A stretch of 64,000 nt of DNA. It comes from Rotaria sordida (Eukaryota > Rotifera > Eurotatoria > Philodinida > Philodinidae). Below the pieces are notes generated by a model. The model was not told the DNA's origin and did no database searches. It saw only the letters and a program-made list of their open reading frames with translations. The position numbers and the translations under genes were made by a program. This document shows, piece by piece, positions 1 through 12,687 of this stretch. Location: NCBI GenBank assembly GCA_905250125.1, contig CAJNOL010000050.1, positions 1 to 64,000 of the forward strand, read 5' to 3'. The first letter of the stretch is position 1. Every line of letters begins with the position of its first letter.

Positions 1-455
1 TTTAAATCAGATAGACAACTTTATGAACAAGTATAAAATAAAAACTTTTGAAAAATTTTATTTTAATCTTCATATTTTAGGTTTATCGACCTTCACCAAT
101 GGAACCGGTTATTGTTGATGAATTTGAAGATGAAATGATTTTTCCAACAGGTTATGAAGAAGATTATGAATATCGTGAAGATATTATGAAACCTAATCAA
201 GCTGTTGATCCTCGACGACAACCTAAACAACAACTGACAAATCATGATCGATCTGATGGAACAATTATTCTACCTTCAATACCGTCACAAACTTCTGTAA
301 CTGTCAATGGCAATCATACATCCCATCAAAAATTAATATTAACACCAAATACAAAACAATCTCATCCAATAGTTAATTCATTAAGTTTTGATTCGAACTA
401 TAAATTTGATAGATCTGAATCTCAATATGCAGGTCTAGTTGAATCACAACTCTAG
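1..455 (+). CDS. 3' end of an unrecognised protein-coding gene (partial)
   Basis: The last two exons of a gene that begins before the window. Exon 1-30 reads in frame 1 and ends at a donor (gtataa). A 50-base intron ends in a good acceptor (catattttag), and the last exon runs 81-455 with a TAG stop. Together they give 134 visible C-terminal residues. The tail is acidic and tyrosine-rich near its start (a segment with GYEEDYEYRED), then Ser/Asn/Gln-rich and probably disordered. There is no membrane segment or recognisable domain. It could be the cytoplasmic tail of a receptor or channel, but nothing visible proves that. The exon structure is well supported; the function is unknown. Confidence 0.6.
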
Positions 456-1274
456 TAAATAAGAATGTATGTGCGTTGAACAGTGTTTCTTATTCATCTT
501 CATATTATTGTATGAACTTATGTTCAATTATGCGTTCGTTTTTTTTTTGATAAATATTCATTTCTTCAATTTCCTTTTTCCTTATGCCTAGAGCAGATAA
601 AAACATCATTTTTGTTTTTATCAATATGTATCGATCAGGAATATTTTGTCAGATGTGTATTAAGTCATCGGCTACTTTTGTCTTCTATATTTTTTTTGCG
701 CGCATAATCTCTTTGTTTAATTCTTTGACTAATGGTCTGATGCATGTAGGTTTTTTTCTTGTTGTTGTTGTTGTTACTATTATTATTCCATTCGATTCCT
801 TTTTTCTTTGTTTGTGTCAAACAAATAATCAACACTAATATCATATGAGTTAATTAATTAGAAAGCTTTAAAGAAAATATCAATTATTTTGATATTGTAA
901 AGAATCTTATGAGTTTATTTAATAGTTGAACTTGATTTTATTACTTTTTTTCCAACGATGTCAACCTTATTTTCTATGATTAACTTTTATACTGGAAAGA
1001 AAGACAAATCTTTCTATTAGTGAAATGATCTGAAAATGTGTTTGGTGTACTGTTCAGATAAATTAGAATTTCTTCTTCGTAGTTATGATATTTTGCATTG
1101 TTCCTTCAGCAATATTTTGATATTTTTATAACGGGAAAAATAGAAATTGAAGAATTTGAATTTATATGTTGGAATTTATTCAAATGATAAATAACTATGT
1201 AATGATAATCATGTAGAAATTTTCTTGAAAAATTATTTACATTTGTTTTTCTTGTTATTAGTTTTAGAAAGAAA
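456..1274. other. Gap between partial gene and TP53RK
   Basis: AT-rich sequence with no convincing exon. An open stretch at 584-838 is low-complexity Phe/Val-rich translation and is not credible as a gene. A 3' splice acceptor (ttgttattag) ends at 1261, leaving a 13-base leader before the TP53RK start codon. Confidence 0.5.
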
Positions 1275-1970
1275 ATGGAAACTGCTCCGCCAGTCTATTC
1301 TAATGTTGAACTTATTTGTCAAGGTGCTGAAGCACGTCTTTTTCGATGCCTATATTTCGGTCGTCGTGCTATACTTAAAGAACGTTTTGTTAAAACTTAT
1401 CGTCATCCTGATCTTGATAATGCAATAACTCTTCAACGTCTTAAAGGTGAACTACGTTTATTAACACGTGCTAAACAATTAGGTATTCATACACCATCCA
1501 TCTATCATGTGGATTGGGCAAGACGTGCAATTGTTATGGAAGATTTACACGAAGCTCGTACGGTAAAATCTGTTATTGATACATTGATTCAAGGACAAAA
1601 TACTGTTAAACTTGAACAATTAGCACAACAAATTGGTACAACAATAGGTCGTCTACATCAAGCACAAATTATACATGGTGATCTTACAACATCAAATATG
1701 CTTTTAACAGAAAATGATCAACTCTATTTAATTGATTTTGGTTTAAGTGCTTATATACCAAATAAAACTCAAATGCTTGAAGCACTTGCTGTTGATTTGT
1801 ACGTTTTAGAACGTGCTATTATATGTACACATCAAAAAGCAAAACATTTCTTTTCAAATATTCTTATGGCATATAAAAGTTCAATTAGTGATGAAAAACA
1901 GCGTACATTAACAATCAATAAATATGAAGAAGTACGTGCAAGAGGACGAAAACGTAGTATGGTCGGTTAA
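1275..1970 (+). CDS. TP53RK: EKC/KEOPS complex kinase TP53RK (Bud32/PRPK)
   Basis: A complete 231-residue atypical small kinase in a single exon. In the KEOPS complex Bud32 partners the Kae1/OSGEP protein in making t6A37 on tRNAs that read ANN codons; the family acts mainly as an ATPase. Family hallmarks are visible: ATP-binding lysine near residue 35 in the LKERF segment, catalytic loop HGDLTTSN at 134-141 (Asp136), DFG at 154-156, the family-specific AVDLYVLERA at 172-181, and the C-terminal RKRSMVG tail. Length matches the family (about 225-260). The start is the first ATG in frame, 13 bases after a splice acceptor. Its TAA stop overlaps the stop of the convergent gene on the other strand. 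Very little doubt about identity. Confidence 0.96.
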   Translation: METAPPVYSNVELICQGAEARLFRCLYFGRRAILKERFVKTYRHPDLDNAITLQRLKGELRLLTRAKQLGIHTPSIYHVDWARRAIVMEDLHEARTVKSVIDTLIQGQNTVKLEQLAQQIGTTIGRLHQAQIIHGDLTTSNMLLTENDQLYLIDFGLSAYIPNKTQMLEALAVDLYVLERAIICTHQKAKHFFSNILMAYKSSISDEKQRTLTINKYEEVRARGRKRSMVG

Positions 1971-2618
1971 TCATTTCTGTCACGATCTAAAGTTATAAAT
2001 AAAAGAAAATAAAACTTGTTTTTTTTTCTTTGTTTTTCGATTGATTTAAAAATAAACATACCAATAATAAAATATAGACACATGGCAATAAGGCCAAGAA
2101 GAAGAACAATACCAAAAACAATCAAAATCCATGCCCAACATGGACAATCAGCATTCAATCCTAAAGCACGAACAAGATTGAATGAACCTGAAGATGGTGC
2201 GTTTGCTGTTGTTGTATAGACAGTTGAAACTGGTTCAGGTGAAACCTGTAATATGATTGATAAAAAATTTTATATTAGTATATCGACATACCGTGTATGC
2301 ATCTCGATGTGTCGTTAATGGTGGTGGTTTACGATCAGGCAAAAAGATTGTTTCTTTGATAATTGGTCGATTGACAACCTTTGAAAATAAATTAATAATA
2401 AATATTGAAAAATTTAATAGATACCTCAACAGGTTTTTCAAATGGTACATCACGCTTGTAATAGATGGATTCATCTAAAACTTCTGTTTTACCTGGTTTG
2501 CGAACCTAAATAGATTTAAACGGAGAATTTTGTTCTTACATTAGATATAACGAAAATGAATGATTCCTACAGAATAGTTTAGATTTGGATCTCGTGAGAA
2601 ACCACTAGCAATAGGCAT
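1967..2618 (-). CDS. Small single-pass membrane protein, unrecognised
   Basis: Five exons on the minus strand: 2618-2571, 2505-2425, 2378-2292, 2245-2062 and 1986-1967. All junctions keep frame and give 139 residues. The N-terminal part is Pro/Ser/Thr-rich. A CPC motif at 106-108 sits directly before a strong hydrophobic segment (about 109-133), followed by a six-residue tail DRDRND and TAA. The layout suggests a single-pass membrane protein with a cysteine pair at the membrane face, possibly palmitoylated; that is inference. I do not recognise the family. The first donor (gtagga) is weaker than the others, so the exact end of exon 1 is the least certain point. Introns are about 45-75 bases. 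Its stop codon overlaps that of TP53RK. Confidence 0.72.
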
Positions 2619-5600
2619 GTTTTCTTATGTAACTTAATTCGTCTATTTGCTGTTGTGAGACACAGAAAATGAGATGTTAACTTTTTTTTCTTCTTTTTTT
2701 TTAATCAATCATTTCTTCATTTTGTCTTTTACATATGATGAAATATGAGAAGTAACCAACAACCATCGGATCAGCAAAGTGAGTATCTATGTACATCTCG
2801 AATGTCTTCGACATACTTGATAATAGAAGAAATAAAAGTGGATATTTGTTTTTTATTCAAGTTCAAAGATGATTGACAATAATATGTGGCAACAAATCGA
2901 AATTGAATAACACAAGGACAAGAAAATAAAATACATTCGTAAATTAATTTTCGAACAATAATTTAGATCTTTCAATAAAATTGAAACTAATCGTCAAGTT
3001 GACAACAATGAGAATCAATACGATAATTATTTTGTCGATAGGAGTAAAGATCGATAAGATCAGCTTGATGAAGATTCGTTTATAGATTGATTTTGAATTG
3101 CATAAATTGTAAATATATAATGCTTGAATCGATAAATTTTCGGATTAATCAAATCAGAAAATATAGATGAAAAGTGAAAAAAATTCATAAAGAATATCAA
3201 ATACGATGATATTAGTACATATGTACTACACAGACAGAAGAGAATTCATTTTGAAATTGAATCTTTTATTTTACACACTACAAAATTTCTCTTTGTCAAA
3301 TTAAAAATTACAAGGATGGATTACATATTATCTTAGAAATATAATAGACTTACAAAACCAACGTTTTAATCGTAGATAAAATAAAAACATTTTTCTTAAT
3401 ACACTTCTACATAAAGTTCCATTTAAAACGGATTTGCGGATAAAGCAGCTAACTACAAGTGCTTTCTTCATTCTAAACCAATAAGACAGTACTAAAGATT
3501 GAAGTCAATAAAAAAAAAAGGCTTTTCATTTTAGACCAAAGAATCTTGTCTTCTCATCATAAATGTTTCTGGATGATAGAATCATGGTTCCATTCTTCAT
3601 CCTTCTGATACTCAATCTCAAGGTTATTTTCCAACAACAATGTTAGTATTACAGACGAATTATTTTAAGAAATATTGGCTGTTATATTATATAACATTTT
3701 GGAACAGAAACTAATTCATGATGTGTGAGATTGAATAGACTCACCAATTGAAGTGCAGAAGTTCAAGTGAATAGAACGAAATAAAAGATTTTGTATACTC
3801 TACTTATTACTGATTCAGATTTTGAAATTCAATGTCGTATTTGCTTCTTTCGGAGGCGTTTAGAATACTTACCATAAGTAAATTATCTGCAGCGTCTGAT
3901 GAATGTTTTATCCTTTTCTCTTTTGGGTTACATACTAATGTGCGAAACACTAAAAAGGACATATCATGCATCTAGAAAACCTTTTCCAAGGTTTCGTACT
4001 CATATACGAGAATTTTAAAAGAGTTTTGAATTTGCTGCGACTTTTGAGAATCTTTTTGGGCTCTGAGTTACGCACAAAACCTTTTCCAGGTTTCGTACCG
4101 CGTACGACACCCTTTTCAAGTTCTGTATGGCAACATTTCTTTTTAGTGAACCCACGCCTTTACGTTCTGATTATATACAATAGCATAGTTTATGTTACAA
4201 ATAAGAGTAAATAGTCAAATAATTCACCCATTAGTTTGTAGTGTTATTATGAAAAACATAGCATCTGACAGCGAGTGTCTTCTCTTCACTCAGCCTTATA
4301 TCGACACATAGATGGTGGAAAAAAAGCGCAGCCTTTGCCACCAAACTCAGTCGACAAACGTTCTTTCATATTTAGCAGAGATTATTGTACAACTATAATT
4401 GATAATCTGAAGCTTACATGACCGATAAATCATATAAATAATGTATGATATGATGGTGAAGATTTCTCTGTATATTCATCGTGGTCCTGTCGACATAGGC
4501 TTATTTGTTTTCTATCTTGTATACGAAGATCAGACTAGTAACTCTCATAATCTTTTCGAAACTGATACTCTTAAAGCTTATATGTTACTTTGTTGTACGT
4601 TTCATCTTGTCGAAAGTGAAGGATAGATTGTTGCTCGTTTATATTGACTTATTGGAAAAAATCTTCTCAAAGAGAAAACTAAAGATGGCAAATACGACCT
4701 TAAAAGTACTATGGATAAAATTGTGTTTAAATTTGTAAATTCAATACTAACATATCACTTTAAGCTCAAATGTACGTTTAGTGTTTGTCTGAAACCAATA
4801 CATGAACATATGAGCATAAATATCGTACTAACATAACTTTGTTTAAAATTGAATCTGGTTTTTTTTGATAAGGGGCTAGAACTTCTAACATAAAATAGAA
4901 CGACTTTCATTAGTTGGCTCTATGTAACAACAGAGTTTAATCATTTAGCAGCTTCCTTCATTTCAATCAATCGCTTTTCCTTCCATACATTCGGAATCTC
5001 CTAGATAGAGAGAGACGCAGAGAATTTCATATACACATACTTATGTACATAAGAAGAAGATAGCGGTATAAAAGTGGGAAGTATATGATTAATTAATGAA
5101 GAATGCAGAAAATAAAGCATAGCAGATGAGAGAGATTAAAATGGACAGATATGTTACTCTATTATGTAATTGTTTCATTGTGTCACAGATGATTTACTAC
5201 CGATAATGTTTTTCCATATCAAAAATATACTTTTCATTTGATCGATCAGTTTATTTATTGATTATTTGATATTAGATATATAGGAAAGTCAATAAAAAGT
5301 ATTTGAACATCGTACCAACGTTTGTCACTGTTCGTAAGCCTCCATGTAGTGTGAATGAATCTTGGTTCTAATGAATCTTTGAATTATTCAACGAACTACA
5401 TGGTTGACAAACGATCTTCGATCATCGAACCAAAAGCCAATATTACTCGCTTAGAGTAGAGGTCATCACAGTGAGCCATGATCGATCTATCGATGGTCCA
5501 TTTTGACAAAATGCAATATTAAACAAAACAAAAACCACGTGGTCATTATTCAAATGAGAATATCTATTCATTATACGTATGATACGTCATATTTGCGGTT

Positions 5601-6234
5601 CTCGTTGATTAAAGCTGTTCTCTCATTTTGGAGTATATACGTATTTATATTTTACTCCTTCTGTACAAGTGTTGTCTCTGCACAACAATCAAATGAGCTT
5701 GGTCGAGGTACAACAGTGAGATGTTTATACCAGTTGTATTAGAGTCGTTCTTGAATGATGAATTACTTATATCTCTGCCTAGCTACGTCATTAGCAGGTA
5801 TTAATACATTCATGATTCGTAACGATGACTTCATGCATTCACAAGCAATTCTATGTCGTTGATATTGAACGAAACGTGTTGAAACACTTCAGATAATCAA
5901 GAACAACGATATTAAATGCACTTAGGCTGATTCGAGCATATATCACATCGAACAACATAAATACTTTGCATTTTTTCGACATCGCAATGATTATCAAGAT
6001 TAAAGTTAGTTAGAATATTTATTTGAAGTCATATAGAAAGAGTAAGATGATAAATAATGCATTTTAGTATTGAATAATGATCAGAAAAAAAAGTACAACT
6101 ACAAAATTGATTTATATTGAAAAAATGCTTGATGGGTAAATGTGTTAGTTGCTTGTATTAATGAACATAACAATGCTGAATTGTTGTCTACTATAAAAGA
6201 AAAAAAAAGCTGAATGATTTCAAAATAAAGCATT
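2619..6234. other. Gene-free AT-rich stretch
   Basis: No exon chain, RNA gene or conserved domain could be supported. The small open frames here (for example 3966-4214 and 5503-5742) have no family resemblance, no consistent splice context and low-complexity translations. Confidence 0.45.
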
Positions 6235-6972
6235 TAACCTATGTCAAGAAAGTCTTGGTGCAAAATGTTCGTCCATTTTTCGATAACTAAGTAATGACTC
6301 CAGAGAGCAAAAAACAGTCAGTTAGAATCAGAATTTGATGCTCTTTCCGAATACGTGTCTAACATGTCCTCTCGATGAAAGGTTAGTGAACTATGGAATC
6401 ATTTTTCTGAAGAGTTCAAAATGACGTTTGGACACAGGAAAATAAGGATTTTCCTCAATACTTAACTTGCTTGATTTGGGTTTTAGAACAGTTTTAGGCC
6501 AACTATCTTGTAGAGCGTTCAATTCTTTACAATATTCTCTTTCCGGAAGCTAATTTCCATATAAAGCAGTATTTGTCAAAAACTCGAGTTTTTGAAAAAC
6601 TGCCTGTTTGAAAAATAATATGTCGTCGATCTTTAATGCAATGAAATAGATAACCAATTAGCGCATTTTGTAGAGAATTGAACGCTCTACAAAGCTGAAT
6701 AGTTAGGAAGTGTTTCTCATATTATATTAAATAGGTTTGAGTTAGAATACTAAATGAGAAGAAATAAAATTCTGTTCAAACGTCATTTTGAGCTCTTCAG
6801 AAAAATGATCCCATAGTTCACTAAGCTTTCATCGAAAGAAAATATTGGATACATATTCGAAAAAAGCATTACGTTCTGATTCTAACCGACTGTTTTTTGC
6901 TCTCTAAAGTCATTACTAAGTGACCGAAAAATGGACGAACATTTTGTACCAAGACTTTCTTGACGTAGGTTA
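6235..6972. mobile_element. Foldback element A (738-base imperfect palindrome)
   Basis: The sequence from 6235 reads inward as the reverse complement of the sequence ending at 6972. The outer ends taacctatgtcaagaaagtc and gactttcttgacgtaggtta match over about 20 bases. Further matches include the segments around 6290-6340 and 6880-6920, and an inner block near 6505-6535 pairing with 6665-6700. Arms are diverged by substitutions and small indels. No transposase is encoded. It looks like a long-armed foldback or MITE-like non-autonomous element. Confidence 0.75.
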
Positions 6973-9900
6973 TACGATTCTCTACGAATGAGTAGTTGTT
7001 ATCTAGTGAATGATAACAACTTGACTTACCTAGTTTATCCACTAGTCTGTTCATATATATGGTTCTATTTCTGATAAAGCGGTATTTAATTTTGAATACG
7101 ACTCAACACCATAACAAGATCGAACGCATTCGGCAAACTCTCCATTCAATGAAGTGGCGCCTATAAATGAGCAGCCGAGGATTCACAAGATGGTCACCAA
7201 TCACGAAACAAACGAATAGTTCATAACAAGTTTCTGTACGATTATTGTTATCTGAATTCGTTAAAGATGATCGCTGATGATATAAGTTACAATCAGATAA
7301 TGGATACGTAACTTTTAGGAATGAATTCATATATTTTTCAAGCTGTGCTCAATTTTACATGTTGTTGATGTGGTTGAAATCCATACCAGAAAGGAACAGT
7401 TCAAAATAAGAAGCATCTGTTCGAGTTTCTTTATTATAGAAAACTCAATATCAGAAGTATGTAGCAGAGACAACAGACACATAGCTATTGGATAGCTGAA
7501 ATCATACTACCGTTCTAATATTTACTGTTTTATGAACCATTAGGTTTATATTGACAATACAGGCGTTGATTGAATATTCTGTGGAGACACTATAGAACGG
7601 GTGTTTTCGGATTTAAGAACGACAGGTAACCATTAAGATGCGACAGTGCAACTAAGCGACGGTTGTTGGTTATGCGAATAGTGTAAAGAGGAAAGTCTCC
7701 ATATGAATACGTTACTCTTATAAAAGACAGCCATCAGCTTCTAGCAGGTTGAAATATAACATAACAAATGAATCCTTTGAAGGAAGTTAATGTTCAAATA
7801 TCTTGTTCCATTTGAAAAAAACCTAGGAAATTAGCAATACGACTTAGAAGCATATGGTAACTGAATCTAAACTGTCCTTTTATTCAAATACCACACACTG
7901 AACAAAATACTCAGATGACCTATGCTTTTTTCCGTAGATCATTAGGTAGACGCATGATTTATAGAACTGTTTTCTATTTTTCAAATGTTATGTTCACGTG
8001 GCATAATCTATTTGGAACTAGAGTTATGCTAGATAATGTCATGGAAAGTAAATTACTTATATCAAAATTCTATTCAAGTAATTTGTTCAGCTCATATCGC
8101 ATTCGAGAGTCAATTACATATCTAAGATCATGCGACAGATGAATTTCGCATCGAAAGGTGTTTTTCAAATATGCTCTTCATTCTAAAACAAACATTTGTA
8201 ATGTCCAATATGTTCAGCGATGGGACGGTTTATGTATAATTTTAATAAAAGTGTCATTCACATAATAGATTCGCTTTAGTCAACAGTTTTTGCATGATAT
8301 CGTAATCGTAGGCCACCTCAGAAATGAATCAATTATATTACACTTCTATTCATATACTTCGCGTTCTTCAATTAGAAGGTTAAGAATGGAGGATATATTT
8401 GATTATAGTACACTAAATGACCTACTCATAATACTAAGCTTCCATTCTAGTATTTGACATACAAATGATTCAAGCTCATAAGACACTAAATGCGAGATAA
8501 TCAACTGACAAATAGACCGTTCACATTAGTATCTTATACAAATATTCACTCTGCATAAACTAAACGTGCAGCACCCGTGACAAGAGCAGCAATTATCCAA
8601 TAGATGAAGGATTCATAATAAGCTTCTATTCATATATTCTTCTTATGTCGAATCAAAATTAAATGTTATAATCAGATTGGATTGTTTGTCGAAATGGCAT
8701 GATTTCTAATAAGCTTTCATTCAGATATTTGATTCAACTCGAAGCAAGTTTTGAAGCTTAAAATCTCGTCGAATAATTCGAAGAAAGAGAACATTATAAG
8801 CCATAGTTGTATTCAAATTTTTGGTCGCTTTGAACCATTGATATGAAATGTGAAATATGATGGAAGAGTGCCTAGTTTGTGAACGGCGTTAATAACTAAG
8901 GTTCAGTTTATATATGCTGTTCATCATCACTCAGTAGATCTCGACTATATCGATCCATCTATTGTCATTGAATATGAATAAGTCAAAAGTTTTTCACTCA
9001 AGTTTTGACTAGGTTCGCGCTGGCTGAACTTGGGCTTAGCATCATCAAAGTTGATTTCAAACTGACATGGCACCGTCCATACTCTGTTATATGCTATCAA
9101 TAATGTTCGGATGAATAATAGATAAACTAATTTTGTAGTGTGAATCATTGTCTAGCATTGATATTGAATGGCATATAAATCAAGATGGACAGTGACTATG
9201 TTGCGAGCATGAAATTAAATGGTTGTATAGGTATTCTCTTACCTTTAAATATCTATTGATAGATGAGAAAAAGAAGCTTCTAGAATATTTTTCTCTCTTT
9301 TTCTTTCTCTGCCTTAACGAAGATCAGTCGACCATAACTTTATGTGCCTGTGTTATAATATGTCGTTAATACACCTCAGAGATAAAAAAATAAATAGTAA
9401 AAAAAAACAAGTCTATCTCTTTACACAGATGTTTTTCTCTACGTAGAGAAAGAAGCACAAATACATTCTTTCTTTGCAGGGCTTTTTATTTGCTGCTAGC
9501 TTATACTACAGTCTTCATGTATTCATAATAATGATAGAAGGGTGTGACTCATTTCTACGTAGTCAAAGCTATTAATCGTCTTTCCACACCTATGTACATC
9601 AAGCAAAAAGAATATCTGTAAGGAAATCGATGCAGGAGTCTAGAAATGTATGACGGCAACAATGACAAAAAGAAATTTTTTCCTCATGGGTAATATTTTG
9701 TGTGTAGATTTGCTTGTATTGAAAGTAAATCTAATGTCGATTTTCTTCGACATTCTCCTTTTTTTATAATAAGTAATTCAAAAATACAACTTTGATATTT
9801 CGAGATACGAACAGTAGTGTACAACTTGTTAATTTATTACCAGTTTTAAACGTATCTTTGAGTTTCCAACTATTCATACATCGGGAATGATATATTGACA

Positions 9901-10185
9901 CCTGGATAATCGATATAATGCAACAGATACATACAAATGATATTCGAAGTCTGATCGATATACTTGATAGGTCGTTGTGTTTTATTCTTTTTCTCGTGGT
10001 ACCCACATTTGGTGCTATGAGGTCAATAAAAGTGAGCTTGAAATCCATGAATTGGCAGTCTATGATTTGCCAATCAGCTATGCATCTGGCCAAAGCATAC
10101 GCATCTCAACCCCCTTTTTATTCTAAAATGGCTACCCAATCGTTATACATACGCTTTCCAGGGGCTCTCGGGACGTTCTTAACTC
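6973..10185. other. Gene-free AT-rich stretch
   Basis: No gene supported. Overlapping open frames on both strands at 9764-10283 are an AT-composition effect: neither has homology or splice signals. The GC content rises toward 10,100, where the GATC-rich repeat begins. Confidence 0.4.
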
Positions 10186-10475
10186 AACGACAGAAGGTCT
10201 TCAACGGATTTCTCAGCGTTCTCTATGGCATCGCTAGGCATCTCCGGGAATCTTTACTTGATCTTCAGAGGATCCTTAGTTGATGTTCAAGGATGGACAG
10301 AAGATCGTGAAGAAATCTTTACCACATCTGCAGAAGATCTTTAGAAAATCTCTAAAGAAATCCTTGGAGTATTTACAGAGGATCCTCTGATGAATTCCTA
10401 GGGATTCCGTGTAGATCTTCTGAGGATCCCGGTTGAAATCGTTTCCAGAGCCTCTTGAGATCCTCTGGAGATGTA
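10186..10475. repeat. Degenerate GATC-rich short repeat cluster
   Basis: A GC-richer patch built of diverged copies of a short unit resembling CAGAGGATCCTCTG or AGAAGATCTT, often 15-30 bases apart. One copy at 10376-10389 is a perfect 14-base palindrome. The patch reads as an old tandem repeat. It has no coding capacity that I would defend. Confidence 0.5.
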
Positions 10476-11046
10476 TTCTATACTAATTGAAAACTCGAGT
10501 AATCGAATTATAAATTGTAAAAGTTGAATAGTTGAAAACTCGAAGAAGTTTAAAACTCGTAGTAACTCTTCGAATTTCACATGTATATTAGTTTGTAAAT
10601 GATATAGCTTTTCGAAAAATTAATCTATTGATAAAAGCTAGTATGCAAAGAAGAAAAACCTATTCTGACATTTGCGGTTATTACTATACATTCCGACCTA
10701 TTCAAAGTCAATCAATTTTCTAAATTATTTTTTCAAACCAATCAGATTTTTTAGACTGTTTATTTTCGAACAACATCAATATTTACATTGTTTCTTTTAC
10801 AGTCGATCGACTTCGTAAGACTTTAAATCTAGTTAATCAGAATTTTCTATACCTATTGTTCGATCCATCATATTTTGTCGAATAAAATCCTATTGATGAG
10901 CATGGAAAACATTTGATTAAGTGGTTACAATCGTCAAAAAGAAGTGTCGATTGATCAGTAAGAGCTATGAAGAAATCTGATTGATTGAAGGTAAAATATG
11001 AAAGAATCTGATCTTCTGGGGAAAGATCCATGTAAAACTCTAACTG

Positions 11047-11665
11047 ACGAGGGAGGTACCCGAAGTGATTAACCGCTTTTGAGCTCATATTTTGGGTGTA
11101 TAGAAGAGACCTCTAGACTAGAATAATCCTAAAAGGATTCGGGCCCATAGGCCTTCTCTACAGAGTTATAGCCATTTTACTTGAGTTTTAGCCTATGGCA
11201 TGGTATGTACAAAGAAATCGATAGACGGTATTTCGATTTGAAATTTTGTCCACCGATAGGTCTACTTGTAATTAGAATGCCCTGAAAATTTCAACTCAAA
11301 AGAATGTTTCTTTCGCAAGATATTGAATTCTCAAAAATCACTCAAATCCCATAAAACATGCGAGAATCTCATGTTTTCTCGACATTCAGTATCTTGCGAA
11401 AAAAACATTCTTTTGAGTTGAAATTTTCAGAGCATTCTAATTACAAGTAGACCTATCGGTGGACAAAATTTCAAATCGAAATACCGTCTGTCGATTTCTT
11501 TGCACATACCATGTCATAGGCTAAAACTCAAGTAAAATGGCTATAACTCTGTAGAGAAGGCCTATGGGCCCGAATCCTTTTAGGATTATTCTAGTCTAGA
11601 GGTCTCTTCTATACACCCAAAATATGAGCTCAAAAGCGGTTAATCACTTCGGGTACTTCCCTCGT
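11047..11665. mobile_element. Foldback element B (619-base near-perfect palindrome)
   Basis: Two arms of about 290 bases are reverse complements with only scattered mismatches. They meet around 11,360, where aaaacatg (11353-11360) and catgtttt (11370-11377) form the innermost stem. The outer boundary is acgaggga at 11047 against the right end at 11665. The high identity means it is much younger than elements A and C, or has been homogenised. No ORF of interest lies inside. Confidence 0.92.
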
Positions 11666-12687
11666 GAGTGAGAAACCAACACAAATAGAATTGCTTCTCT
11701 GCTTCGGAAACATTCGAAAATAATAATCTGAACATCTCAAAGCACAAAAACTTAATTTTAAAATTGCGAGAATCTCAATTATTAGAAATCTTTTCCAACT
11801 ATTCAAATGGTTCAGAATGAATTTTTTTCTCCCTTGTTAATATGTCAAACAATTATTCTTTTCTGAAGCTATCATTTCACTTAATCAGTATCAATATAAA
11901 CGAATAAAAGATATTACCTGATCTAAGAAAATATGTGAATAGTTCGACTATAGAACAAATCTATTTAATATTAAGCACGATTGCTTTGTATTACACTGCT
12001 GTCTTATATGATTAAATAATTATGAATCTTATTACTTAAAGATAGAATGTTTAACACTTGATAAGTTTTGGTCGGCAATATTTATTGTAAGATTTTTCAA
12101 AAACAGACCAAACTCAGTAGATCGAGTTGAACGAATGTGTTCATCATTTTATGAAATCAATGTTGGCAATCGATTGTCAAAATCGATCGTATTGTGTCAA
12201 GTACATCTTAGTATATTTCATTTGTAAATTTCTATTGACTTTCGAACATTTCTCCGTAACATACTGGTCGATAGGAAATTCAAATGAATGTGTGCTACTG
12301 GTCAAAGAAAGGCCTTCCTAGAGTGAAATACGACTATTAAATGATACACTATTATGAAGAAAATAAGTTAACAAAAATAAAATATTCATTTTTATGTGAT
12401 ATAATTACTGAAAGCTTTTAACTATGTTTGAAAGACTTAAAAAAGTAACACTTTATTAATGCCAACTTATGAAGCGTAAACTTTCGCATGTTATCGGTAT
12501 ATTGTATATTATCAAAAATTATGCAGAGGAATTCTGTTTACTATTTTGGCTTTTTCTATTGAAGTTCTAAGAGCAATTAAATAAAAGTATGATATTCAAA
12601 TCAGAAGAAGAACGTGTCATTTCTTTGTTCATTACAAGTAATTTATTATTTTAATTAAAAGAAAATTATTTCAATCATTCTTTATAA
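11666..12687. other. Gap downstream of GlpQ-like gene
   Basis: Nothing recognisable. It includes the 3' flank of the GlpQ-like gene that ends at 12688. Confidence 0.4.

Noticed and set aside
584-838. 84-codon open frame with hydrophobic translation
   Set aside because: Low-complexity T-rich DNA gives Phe/Val runs; no family resemblance and no supporting exon structure.
9764-10283. Overlapping open frames of 109 and 121 codons on opposite strands
   Set aside because: No domain, no splice context, and coding on both strands at once is far more likely to be chance in this patch next to a repeat.
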